Source: Caldilineae bacterium (GTDB taxonomy: Bacteria > Chloroflexota > Anaerolineae > J102). Taken from it: 5,354 nt of DNA. Within the stretch, counting starts at the first letter, position 1. Each line of letters opens with the position of its first letter. Shown here piece by piece: positions 1-5,354 of this stretch. The position numbers were made by a program, and so were the translations under genes. The notes beneath the pieces are model-generated. The model worked only from the letters and a program-made list of their open reading frames with translations. It was not told where the DNA came from and ran no database searches. Where the stretch lies: positions 1-5,354 of the forward strand of contig DUEQ01000120.1 in the NCBI GenBank assembly GCA_011192085.1, in the 5' to 3' direction.

Positions 1-33
1 ACGAAAGCATGCACTCCGGCAAGAACGTAATCA

Positions 34-63
34 ATAATACATCAACAAGCCAGGGTTTTTCAA
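34..63 (-). promoter_or_regulatory. Sigma-70-type promoter firing leftward out of the window
   Basis: Read on the minus strand, TTGAAA (63-58) is followed after 18 bp by TATTAT (39-34), which is close to the housekeeping -35/-10 consensus. Transcription would start near 27 and leave the window at its left edge. This implies a gene or RNA divergent from glyQS just outside the window. A minus-strand ATG at 10-8, with GGAG three bases before it, could be that gene's start, but the spacing is short and too little sequence is present to judge. This is a consensus match only. Confidence 0.4.
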
Positions 64-123
64 ATTGCCCCGCGAGCGAAGAATGCCAGTCGGGCAAGAA
101 GGCCGCCAGAAGACGATGACCAT

Positions 124-192
124 AGAGGATGAACGATGGTGCGCTTCAACCGCCATCCTCTTCCATCCATCGTCCATAACCCGCCATCCATC
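124..192. repeat. Cluster of degenerate GGATGG-type repeats
   Basis: On the plus strand, AACCGCCATCC (148-158) recurs as AACCCGCCATCC (178-189), and CCATCCATC occurs at 163-171 and again at 184-192. AGAGGATG (124-131) is the inverted complement of CATCCTCT (154-161), and ACGATGG (133-139) that of CCATCGT (167-173), so two hairpins that exclude each other could form. No coding signal is convincing here. I infer an intergenic repeat remnant of unknown function. The rest of 64-279 shows nothing else beyond a weak promoter. Confidence 0.4.
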
Positions 193-214
193 ACAAAACC
201 GCCCACCCCAAATG

Positions 215-243
215 CAGCCAATCGCCCCCATCTGCGGTAAAAT
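215..243 (+). promoter_or_regulatory. Weak candidate promoter for glyQS
   Basis: TAAAAT (238-243) is the best -10-like hexamer upstream of glyQS. With a 17-bp spacer the -35 position is CAGCCA (215-220), which matches only three of six consensus bases. Transcription would begin near 250 and give a leader of about 60 nt that includes the heptamer repeats. No T-box signature (the conserved GGTGGNACCGCG-like stretch) was found between 1 and 310, so tRNA-sensing attenuation is not supported. Confidence 0.22.
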
Positions 244-279
244 AAACGCCTAGCCTCCCTCCAATCCTTCAACCCGCCC

Positions 280-300
280 CTGATCACTGATTACTGAACA
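280..300 (+). repeat. Three tandem heptamers CTGATNA just before glyQS
   Basis: CTGATCA (280-286), CTGATTA (287-293) and CTGAACA (294-300) follow one another without gaps, and the glyQS ATG comes 10 nt later. Short heptanucleotide tandem repeats (STRR) are known from cyanobacterial intergenic DNA. Whether this is the same phenomenon is inference. The repeats occupy the place where a Shine-Dalgarno sequence would be expected. Confidence 0.55.
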
Positions 301-310
301 CGCAAAAAAC

Positions 311-3300
311 ATGTCTCAAACACCCATCCCCCCTCCCACCTTCCAAGAGATGATCATGCGCCTAGAGCGCTTCTGGGCGGAACAGGGCGCGCTCATCTGG
401 CAGCCCTACAGCGAAAAAGTGGGCGCGGGCACCGCGAACCCTGCCACCACCCTGCGCGTCCTCGGGCCCGAGCCCTGGACCGTGGGCTACGTGGAGCCCA
501 GCTACCGGCCCGATGACGGTCGCTTCGCGGAAAACCCCAACCGCATGCAGATGCACCACCAGTACCAAGTCATCCTCAAACCCGACCCCGGCAACCCCCA
601 GGAAATCTATCTGGAAAGCCTGCGGGCCATGGGCATCGACCTGGACAAGCACGACGTGCGGTTCGTGGAGGATAACTGGGAAAGCCCCGCGCTGGGAGCG
701 TGGGGCCTGGGCTGGGAAGTGTGGCTGGATGGCCTGGAGATCACCCAGTTCACTTACTTCCAGCAGGCGGGCGGTCTGGACCTGGACCCCGTGTCCGTGG
801 AGATCACCTACGGCCTGGAACGCATCGCCATGTTCATCCAGGGCGTGAAAGAGGTGTGGGACCTGCAATGGGATGAGCGCCACACCTACGGCGACATCCT
901 CAAAATGCAGGAAATCGAACATTGCGAGTACGCGTTCAACACCGCGGATGTGGACCGCCTGCGAGAGATGTATGAGCTCTACGAGGCCGAGTTCGAGAAC
1001 GCGGTGAGCAAGGGCCTGGTGATCCCTGCGTACGATTACGTGCTCCGCTGCTCCCACACCTTCAACCTGCTGGACACCCGCGGCGCCATCGGCGTCACCG
1101 AACGGGCCAACTACTTCCGCCGCATGCGAGACATGACCCGTCGGGTGGCCGAGGCCTATGTGGAAAAACAGCGGGAAGCGGGTTTCCCCCTGCTGGACCC
1201 CGACCTGACCCGCTACGAGCCTCCAGTTCCGTCCGCGCCCGAACCCCTGCCCGAAGGCATGGCCGAGGCCGACCTCCTGCTGGAGATCGGTGTGGAAGAG
1301 CTCCCGCCCCATGAGGTGACCAACGCCATCGCCCAGCTAAAAGCCATGGCGGTCAAGACCCTGGACGACGCCCGGCTCCAGTACGATGAAGTCTATACCA
1401 CGGGCGCGCCCCGGCGTCTGGTGGTCCTGGTGCGCAAACTCCAGGCCCAACAGGCCTCCGAGGTGCAGGAATTCCGCGGCCCGCCCGCGGACCGGGCCTT
1501 CGACGCGGCGGGGAATCCCACCAAGGCCGCACTGGGCTTTGCCCGGGGCAAGGGCGTCGCGGTGGAGGACCTGGAAGTCCGAGAAGAGGGCGGCAAGCGC
1601 TATGTGTACGCGGTAAAGCAGGTGGAGGGTCGCCCGACCTACGAACTGCTGCCCGGCATCCTGCGGGGCTTGGTCGCGGGCATCCGCTTCGGCAAATCCA
1701 TGCGCTGGAACGCGAGCAACGTGGCCTTCAGCCGACCCATCCGCTGGCTGGCGGGCCTCTACGGCCCCCAGGTCGTGCCCTTCGAGTACGCGGGCTATCT
1801 CAGCGGCCGCGTCTCCCGCGGGCTGCGCCCTCACGGCTCCCCCGACATCCCCATTGCCCGGGCCGAGGACTATCTCGACCGCATGGCCGACGCGGGCGTG
1901 GTGGTGGATCGGGACGCGCGCAAAGCGCTCATCCGCCAGGGGCTCCAGGCCGAAGCAGCGAAGGCCGGAGGCCAGGCGCCCGAGGATGAAGCCCTGCTGG
2001 AACAGGTCACCGACCTGGTAGAGCAACCCTTCCCCCTGCTGGGGAACTTCGAGCCCGACTATCTGGAACTCCCCGCGGCCGTGCTCATCACCGTCATGAA
2101 GAAGCACCAGCGTTACTTCCCGGTGGTGGATGAAAACGGCAACCTGATGCCCCACTTCATCACCATCGTCAACGGCCAAGATCGGGACCCCGACCTGGTG
2201 CGCGCGGGGAACGAGGCCGTCATCCGCGCCCGTTACGCGGACGCGGCCTACTTCGTCAAAGAGGACCGCAAACGCCCCCTGGAGAGCTTCAACCCCGAGC
2301 TGGCCAAGCTCACCATCCAGGAGAAACTGGGCTCCATGCTGGATAAAGTCCACCGGCTGGAGCAGCTCACCCCCGATGTGGCCCATCTGCTGGGCCTGAA
2401 CTCGGAGGAAAAGGCCGCAACCGCGCGTGCAGCCGCGCTGAGCAAGGCGGACCTGGCCACCAGCATGGTGGTGGAGATGACCTCCCTGCAAGGCATCATG
2501 GGCGAGATCTACGCGCTGGATAGTGGCGAATCGCCCGACGCGGCCAGGGCCATCCGCGAGCAATACATCGCCAAACCTGAAGAACCGCTGAGCCCCGCGG
2601 GCCTGGCCCTGAACCTGGCGGACCGGCTGGACAGCCTGGTGGGACTGTTCGCGGTGGGCCTAGCACCCAAATCCACCGCGGATCCCTTTGGCCTGCGCCG
2701 CGCAGCCCTGGCCCTGGTGCAGACCCTCATGGCCTCGGGCCGGGATTTCGACATCCGCGAGGGATTGAAGGCCGCGGCCGCGCTTCAGCCCCTACCCGTG
2801 CCCGACGACGTCTTGACCGAGGTCATGGACTTCATCGCCAAACGGCTCTATGTGGCCCTGCGCGACGAGGGCTTCCCCCACGATGTGGTGGAGGCGGTCC
2901 TGGCGGAGCAGGCCTGGAACCCGGCCCGGGCCAGGGATGCGGTGGTCGCCCTAAGCGACGCGGTGGCCCAGCCCTGGTGGGAGGATGCGTTCACCGCGTA
3001 TGCGCGGGCCAAGCGCATCGTCCGCAACCTGGATCAGCCCTACGACCTGAACTCCGACGCGTACACCGAGCCCGCGACGAAAGCCCTCCACGCGGCGTAC
3101 GAGGCCGCGACCGCGAAACTGGCCGCGCAGCGAGACATCCCCACCCTGGTCCAGGTCCTGCGCGACTTACAAGGCCCCATCGACGAATTCTTCGAGAACG
3201 TCCTGGTCATGGCCGAGGATGAGGCCCTGCGGGCCGCGCGTCTGGCGTTGGCACAGCGCATTGCGGCCCTCCCCGACGGTCTGGCCGATCTGACGAAGCT

Positions 3301-3313
3301 GCGGGGGTTCTAG
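311..3313 (+). CDS. glyQS: Glycyl-tRNA synthetase, fused alpha and beta subunits
   Basis: This enzyme attaches glycine to tRNA-Gly in the cytoplasm using ATP. In most bacteria the alpha (GlyQ) and beta (GlyS) chains are separate; here they are one 1000-residue protein. Residues 1-296 are the class II catalytic alpha part: TFQEMI near the N-terminus, the [13 protein letters not shown] segment at 66-78 (motif 2 region), [19 protein letters not shown], and motif 3 with GLER at 168-171. A proline-rich linker (about 297-320) leads into the beta part at about Met317, with EIGVEELPP at 325-333, FGKSMRWN from 460, [10 protein letters not shown] from 596, an HD-like helical region around 670-800, and a DALR-type tRNA-binding C-terminus from about 890. 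The lengths (316 + 684) match E. coli GlyQ (303) and GlyS (689). The ATG at 311 is chosen because it aligns with the E. coli GlyQ N-terminus, although no Shine-Dalgarno sequence precedes it. No frameshift or missing motif was seen. Fusions of this kind are known in Chlamydia and in plant organelles. Confidence 0.97.
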   Translation: MSQTPIPPPTFQEMIMRLERFWAEQGALIWQPYSEKVGAGTANPATTLRVLGPEPWTVGYVEPSYRPDDGRFAENPNRMQMHHQYQVILKPDPGNPQEIYLESLRAMGIDLDKHDVRFVEDNWESPALGAWGLGWEVWLDGLEITQFTYFQQAGGLDLDPVSVEITYGLERIAMFIQGVKEVWDLQWDERHTYGDILKMQEIEHCEYAFNTADVDRLREMYELYEAEFENAVSKGLVIPAYDYVLRCSHTFNLLDTRGAIGVTERANYFRRMRDMTRRVAEAYVEKQREAGFPLLDPDLTRYEPPVPSAPEPLPEGMAEADLLLEIGVEELPPHEVTNAIAQLKAMAVKTLDDARLQYDEVYTTGAPRRLVVLVRKLQAQQASEVQEFRGPPADRAFDAAGNPTKAALGFARGKGVAVEDLEVREEGGKRYVYAVKQVEGRPTYELLPGILRGLVAGIRFGKSMRWNASNVAFSRPIRWLAGLYGPQVVPFEYAGYLSGRVSRGLRPHGSPDIPIARAEDYLDRMADAGVVVDRDARKALIRQGLQAEAAKAGGQAPEDEALLEQVTDLVEQPFPLLGNFEPDYLELPAAVLITVMKKHQRYFPVVDENGNLMPHFITIVNGQDRDPDLVRAGNEAVIRARYADAAYFVKEDRKRPLESFNPELAKLTIQEKLGSMLDKVHRLEQLTPDVAHLLGLNSEEKAATARAAALSKADLATSMVVEMTSLQGIMGEIYALDSGESPDAARAIREQYIAKPEEPLSPAGLALNLADRLDSLVGLFAVGLAPKSTADPFGLRRAALALVQTLMASGRDFDIREGLKAAAALQPLPVPDDVLTEVMDFIAKRLYVALRDEGFPHDVVEAVLAEQAWNPARARDAVVALSDAVAQPWWEDAFTAYARAKRIVRNLDQPYDLNSDAYTEPATKALHAAYEAATAKLAAQRDIPTLVQVLRDLQGPIDEFFENVLVMAEDEALRAARLALAQRIAALPDGLADLTKLRGF

Positions 3314-3361
3314 CGCATCCGGCGTCCCCCACATGCCGTCGCCGACGAGCCGCCTCACGCG

Positions 3362-3390
3362 AAAAAGCCCCCGCCATATGGCAGGGGCTT
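3362..3390 (-). terminator. Intrinsic terminator of gdhA in the convergent gap
   Basis: An 11-bp stem is formed by 3365-3375 and 3380-3390 around an ATAT loop. Read on the minus strand, the one imperfect pair is a G-U wobble and the stem runs into UUUUU (3366-3362), 23 nt beyond the gdhA stop. Read on the plus strand, the same pair is a C-A mismatch and the following bases (CCATGTTT) are a poor U tract. It is therefore a good gdhA terminator and at best a weak glyQS terminator, and no other glyQS terminator is visible. Confidence 0.8.
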
Positions 3391-3412
3391 CCATGTTTCA
3401 GAGACGCGGCCC

Positions 3413-4762
3413 TTAGACCAGGCCTTGATCCAGCATGGCGTCCGCCACCTTGACGAAGCCAGCGATATTCGCGCCCACCTGCAGGTCGCCGGGATAACCG
3501 TAGGCTTCCGCGGTCTCCCACGCCTGACGGTGAATAGCCTTCATGATGTCGTGCAGCCTGCGGTCCACTTCATCGCGGGTCCACTGCAAGCGGATGCTGT
3601 TCTGCGACATCTCCAGGCCAGAGACGGCCACGCCGCCCGCGTTCGCGGCCTTGGCCGGGCCGTAGAGGACGTTGTGCTGCTTGTAGATATCGATGGCCTC
3701 AGGCGTGGAGGGCATGTTCGCACCCTCGGCCACCAGGAAGACGCCATTGTCCACGAGATGCTGAGCGTCCTTGCCGTTGATCTCGTTCTGAGTGGCGCTG
3801 GGGAAGGCCATATCCGCCTTGTGATTCCACAGCGGGTTGTAGTCCAGGCTGGGATCCATGGGCGTGTACACCGCGTTGGGATACTTCTCCGCATACTCGC
3901 GGATGCGGCCGCGCTTCACATTCTTCAGCCACATGACGAATTCCAGCTTCTCGCGATCGATGCCCTCCTCGTCGTAGATGTAACCGCCGGAGTCGGAGAG
4001 GGTGACGATCTTGGCGCCGAAGTCCAGCAGCTTCTCGGTGGTGTACTGAGCCACGTTGCCCGAACCGGAGACCAGCGCCACCTTGCCTTCCAGGGTCATA
4101 TCCCGGGTCTTCAGCATCTCAGCAGCGAAGTAGACCGTACCGTAGCCCGTGGCCTCGGGCCGAATGAGGCTGCCGCCCCAGTTCAAGCCCTTGCCCGTGA
4201 GCACGCCGGTGAACTCGTTCATGATCTTCTTGTACATGCCGAAGAGATAGCCGATCTCCCGGCCGCCCACGCCGATGTCCCCCGCGGGCACGTCGGTGTT
4301 CGGACCGATGTGGCGGAAGAGCTCCAGCATGAAGCTCTGGCAGAAGCGCATGATCTCATTGTCCGACTTGCCCTTGGGGTCGAAATCGGAGCCGCCTTTG
4401 CCGCCGCCCATGGGCAGGGTGGTCAGTGCGTTCTTGAACACCTGCTCGAAGGCCAAGAATTTGAGGATGCTCAAGTTGACAGAAGGATGGAAGCGCAGAC
4501 CGCCCTTGTAGGGGCCGATGGCGCTGTTCATTTCAATGCGAAAGCCGCGATTCACGTGGATCTCGCCCCCATCGTCCATCCAGGGGACGCGGAACATGAC
4601 CACGCGCTCAGGCTCGACAATGCGTTCCAGGATCTTGGCCTGGCGATATTCGGGATGGCGATCCAGCGCCGGTTTGATGGACTCATACACCTCCATCACC
4701 GCCTCGAAAAACTCGGGCTGATTGGGGTCCCGAGCCTTCACATACTCCAAAAAAGCGTCCAT
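3413..4762 (-). CDS. gdhA: NADP-type glutamate dehydrogenase, hexameric
   Basis: This enzyme catalyses reductive amination of 2-oxoglutarate with ammonium to L-glutamate (and the reverse), a main route of ammonium assimilation in the cytoplasm. Its 449 residues align end to end with E. coli GdhA (447), which supports the NADP-dependent class (EC 1.4.1.4). Key residues are present: substrate-binding Lys86 (PYKGG) and Lys110, catalytic Lys122 in PMGGGKGGSDFDPKG, and catalytic Asp162 in VPAGDIGVGGRE. The Rossmann domain begins near 228 with SGSGNVAQY (232-240), followed by TLSDSGG at the end of the second strand. The C-terminus, ANIAGFVKVADAM, is typical of the family. The ATG at 4762 is chosen because AAAGGAG lies 9 nt before it. 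An in-frame TTG 21 nt further upstream would put that ribosome site inside the gene. Coenzyme choice is inferred from overall similarity. The gene converges on glyQS and ends in its own terminator. Confidence 0.97.
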   Translation of the reverse strand: MDAFLEYVKARDPNQPEFFEAVMEVYESIKPALDRHPEYRQAKILERIVEPERVVMFRVPWMDDGGEIHVNRGFRIEMNSAIGPYKGGLRFHPSVNLSILKFLAFEQVFKNALTTLPMGGGKGGSDFDPKGKSDNEIMRFCQSFMLELFRHIGPNTDVPAGDIGVGGREIGYLFGMYKKIMNEFTGVLTGKGLNWGGSLIRPEATGYGTVYFAAEMLKTRDMTLEGKVALVSGSGNVAQYTTEKLLDFGAKIVTLSDSGGYIYDEEGIDREKLEFVMWLKNVKRGRIREYAEKYPNAVYTPMDPSLDYNPLWNHKADMAFPSATQNEINGKDAQHLVDNGVFLVAEGANMPSTPEAIDIYKQHNVLYGPAKAANAGGVAVSGLEMSQNSIRLQWTRDEVDRRLHDIMKAIHRQAWETAEAYGYPGDLQVGANIAGFVKVADAMLDQGLV

Positions 4763-4771
4763 TGTGTTTGT

Positions 4772-4778
4772 CTCCTTT
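4772..4778 (-). promoter_or_regulatory. gdhA ribosome binding site that fixes the start
   Basis: AAAGGAG on the minus strand lies 9 nt upstream of the ATG at 4762. It falls between that ATG and an in-frame TTG at 4783, which argues for the 449-residue product over a 456-residue one. Confidence 0.85.
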
Positions 4779-4810
4779 GACAAAATAGAGAAATGGATTG
4801 AAACGACAGA

Positions 4811-4850
4811 TTAAGAAAAGAAAGCCCGCCGGAAGGAGCCGCACGCAGGC
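4811..4850 (-). terminator. Terminator-like hairpin in the gdhA leader, possible attenuator
   Basis: On the minus strand, GCCTGC (4850-4845) pairs with GCGGGC (4829-4824) with one G-U pair, and an inner CGG/CCG (4841-4839 with 4832-4830) extends the stem around a CTCCTT loop. It is followed directly by TTTCTTTTCTT (4823-4813). This has the form of an intrinsic terminator, about 50 nt before the gdhA start codon and facing the same way. I see no acceptable promoter between it and the gene: TATTTT at 4787-4782 would start transcription inside the ribosome site. Either it is an attenuator or it ends a separate upstream RNA. Confidence 0.5.
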
Positions 4851-4895
4851 CCGAACCGACAGACTTTCGATTCGACAGGAGAAAGAGCGTCGCCA

Positions 4896-4911
4896 TTTCG
4901 CGTACGCGAAA
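4896..4911. promoter_or_regulatory. Perfect 16-bp palindrome, operator candidate
   Basis: TTTCGCGTACGCGAAA equals its own reverse complement over all 16 bases. Such symmetry is typical of sites for dimeric DNA-binding regulators. It lies about 135 nt upstream of the gdhA start and about 180 nt downstream of the predicted transcription start. I do not recognise it as the box of a specific regulator. As RNA it would be a short 6-bp hairpin with a GUAC loop. Confidence 0.45.
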
Positions 4912-5092
4912 ACACCCGCCTCGACACATACGATGGCAGGGTGCGCGTCACCTCGGGAAGCATGCCGCCATGGCATGTCCAATGAGGAGGATATGCAGTT
5001 CCCAGAAGGGGAGTGGACATCAAGCGAAACGTCATTGTCACGCTGCACTTTCGACGCACGGGATGATGGGGAGATGTGCGTCAGACAGGCGT

Positions 5093-5122
5093 AATATACC
5101 ATACAACCGCCCGGTTACCCAA
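5093..5122 (-). promoter_or_regulatory. Candidate gdhA promoter
   Basis: On the minus strand, TTGGGT (5122-5117) is followed after 18 bp by TATATT (5098-5093). The -10 is good and the -35 keeps only the TTG. It is the best minus-strand promoter I found between 4763 and the right edge, and it would place the start near 5086. Confidence 0.4.
5105..5116. promoter_or_regulatory. Inverted repeat in the promoter spacer, operator candidate
   Basis: AACCG (5105-5109) and CGGTT (5112-5116) form a 5-bp inverted repeat separated by CC. It lies wholly between the -35 and -10 hexamers of the candidate gdhA promoter and abuts the -35. Its position suits a repressor or a spacer-binding activator, but the arms are short and chance is possible. 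Confidence 0.3.
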
Positions 5123-5147
5123 ATCCCATCGCTCTCGTCCAATGTTT

Positions 5148-5176
5148 TTGGCATGGATCGGCGACTGGGGCATAAT
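5148..5176 (+). promoter_or_regulatory. Strong sigma-70-type promoter firing rightward
   Basis: TTGGCA (5148-5153) and CATAAT (5171-5176) each differ from consensus at one position and are separated by an ideal 17 bp. Transcription would begin near 5183. It is divergent from the candidate gdhA promoter, with starts about 100 bp apart, and probably serves a small RNA or a gene beyond 5354. Confidence 0.55.
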
Positions 5177-5182
5177 TGAGGA

Positions 5183-5266
5183 AAAGACCGTCGCAATCGC
5201 ATCCTGCATCCCAAGAGGATGGGCGATGGACGACGCCCCAGCTTCACTGGCATGCTGGGGCGTTTC
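5183..5266 (+). ncRNA. Candidate small RNA or attenuated leader
   Basis: From the predicted start near 5183 to the U run at 5263-5265 is about 84 nt. The RNA can form an imperfect first stem (GTCG 5190-5193 with CGAC 5231-5234; ATCGC 5196-5200 with GCGAT 5223-5227; ATCC 5201-5204 with GGAT 5217-5220), then the terminator-like stem. The two stems share bases 5233-5234, so there is slight competition. I do not recognise a known RNA family. It may be free-standing or the leader of a gene to the right, toward which the window ends in a purine-rich GAAGGTGA that could be a ribosome site. Confidence 0.35.
5233..5265 (+). terminator. Terminator-like hairpin with short U run
   Basis: ACGCCCCAGC (5233-5242) pairs perfectly with GCTGGGGCGT (5254-5263) over 10 bp around an 11-nt loop. 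The last stem base and the next two form TTT (5263-5265), after which the sequence becomes GC-rich again. The stem is very stable but the U tract is short, so termination may be partial. It lies about 50-80 nt into the transcript from the promoter at 5148-5176. On the minus strand no U tract follows. Confidence 0.5.
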
Positions 5267-5354
5267 CGCGCTATCCGCCAGCCAATCCGGCGGCCTGCGC
5301 GCTACCCCGTCCACATCGCCGCCAGCCGCCAGAGCTGCGCCACGAAGAAGGTGA
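5267..5354 (+). other. GC-rich right edge without a supported gene
   Basis: It contains a 5-bp stem CCGCC/GGCGG (5275-5279 with 5289-5293), a direct repeat of GCCGCCA-like units near 5317-5331, and GAAGGTGA at the very end, which resembles a Shine-Dalgarno sequence for a gene starting just outside the window. A reading frame crosses it but is low-complexity Ala/Pro/Ser/Arg and is not annotated. Confidence 0.3.

Larger units (their letters stand above)
4811..5086 (-). ncRNA. Candidate structured leader RNA of gdhA
   Basis: A transcript from the promoter at 5093-5122 would begin near 5086 and run about 320 nt before gdhA. In 5' to 3' order it can form: a 7-bp stem GACGCAC/GTGCGTC (5082-5076 with 5059-5053); a 6-bp stem CATGCC/GGCATG (4977-4972 with 4966-4961); an 11-bp stem with two single-base bulges (4943-4931 with 4923-4913); the palindrome at 4911-4896, which folds as 6 bp around GTAC; and the terminator-like hairpin at 4850-4824. 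I do not recognise a known riboswitch class, and no T-box core is present. It could equally be an independent small RNA that ends at the U tract. No reading frame in it has both a ribosome site and convincing composition. Confidence 0.35.

Noticed and set aside
51..60. GGGTTTTT as a plus-strand terminator tail
   Set aside because: No stable stem precedes the T run. The stretch is better explained as the -35 region of the leftward promoter.
65..253. Small frames upstream of glyQS on both strands
   Set aside because: They cross the degenerate repeat cluster, have no ribosome sites and have atypical composition for coding DNA.
1..310. T-box leader for glyQS
   Set aside because: T-boxes are common before aminoacyl-tRNA synthetase genes in some phyla, but neither the conserved antiterminator core nor a terminator hairpin is present here.
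362..2563. Antisense open frames of 316 and 408 codons opposite glyQS
   Set aside because: Both are in codon register with glyQS and are interrupted only where glyQS uses CTA (1337-1339). They are composition shadows without ribosome sites or recognisable domains.
3425..4780. 451-codon open frame antisense to the whole of gdhA
   Set aside because: It lies in exact codon register with gdhA, so it stays open merely because gdhA uses no TTA, CTA or TCA codons, as expected at high GC. Its protein resembles no family, and it ends at the TCA just before the gdhA ribosome site.
4975..5094. Plus-strand 39-residue frame with GAGGAGG near its start
   Set aside because: The GAGGAGG lies only 2 nt before the internal ATG at 4993 and inside the frame of the earlier ATG at 4975. 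The product looks random, no promoter precedes it, and it overlaps the likely gdhA leader on the other strand.
4683..5102. Minus-strand 139-residue frame running out of frame into gdhA
   Set aside because: It starts within the candidate -10 region, contains the leader hairpins and overlaps the first 80 bases of gdhA. It has no ribosome site and no recognisable domain.
5226..5354. Plus-strand 42-residue frame after AAGAGG, downstream of a strong promoter
   Set aside because: GAGG spaced 7 nt before the ATG is suggestive, and a leader peptide is conceivable, but the product is low-complexity Ala/Pro/Ser/Arg, the terminator-like hairpin lies inside it, and its stop coincides with the window edge. 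It is too weak to annotate as a gene.

Overview
The window is 5.35 kb of GC-rich bacterial DNA carrying two complete, well-recognised housekeeping genes in convergent (tail-to-tail) orientation, each preceded by a long non-coding stretch. The plus-strand gene (311-3313) encodes a glycyl-tRNA synthetase in which the alpha and beta subunits are fused into one 1000-residue chain (GlyQS). The minus-strand gene (4762 down to 3413) encodes a 449-residue hexameric NADP-type glutamate dehydrogenase (GdhA). A fused GlyQS, strong GC bias at third codon positions and AT-richer intergenic DNA with degenerate GGATGG-like and CTGATNA repeats suggest Chloroflexota, perhaps Anaerolineae. That assignment is an inference from style, not from a marker gene.

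Layout. 1-310: non-coding, with a good minus-strand promoter (34-63) that fires leftward out of the window, a cluster of degenerate GGATGG repeats, a weak candidate glyQS promoter, and three tandem heptamers ending 10 nt before the glyQS start. 311-3313: glyQS. 3314-3412: a 99-bp convergent gap with a terminator that is best formed on the minus strand. 3413-4762: gdhA. 4763-5354: about 590 bp without a convincing gene. It holds two head-to-head promoters (minus 5093-5122, plus 5148-5176).

The minus promoter would give gdhA a leader of about 320 nt with four or more stem-loops, including a terminator-like hairpin plus U-rich tract about 50 nt before the start codon and a perfect 16-bp palindrome. 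The plus promoter is followed within about 85 nt by a perfect 10-bp GC-rich hairpin and a short U run, which fits a small RNA or an attenuated leader of a gene beyond the right edge.

The two enzymes have no direct functional link: GlyQS charges tRNA-Gly for translation, and GdhA assimilates ammonium into glutamate. No novel multi-gene system is visible. The part most worth following up is the regulatory DNA and RNA between gdhA and the right edge.
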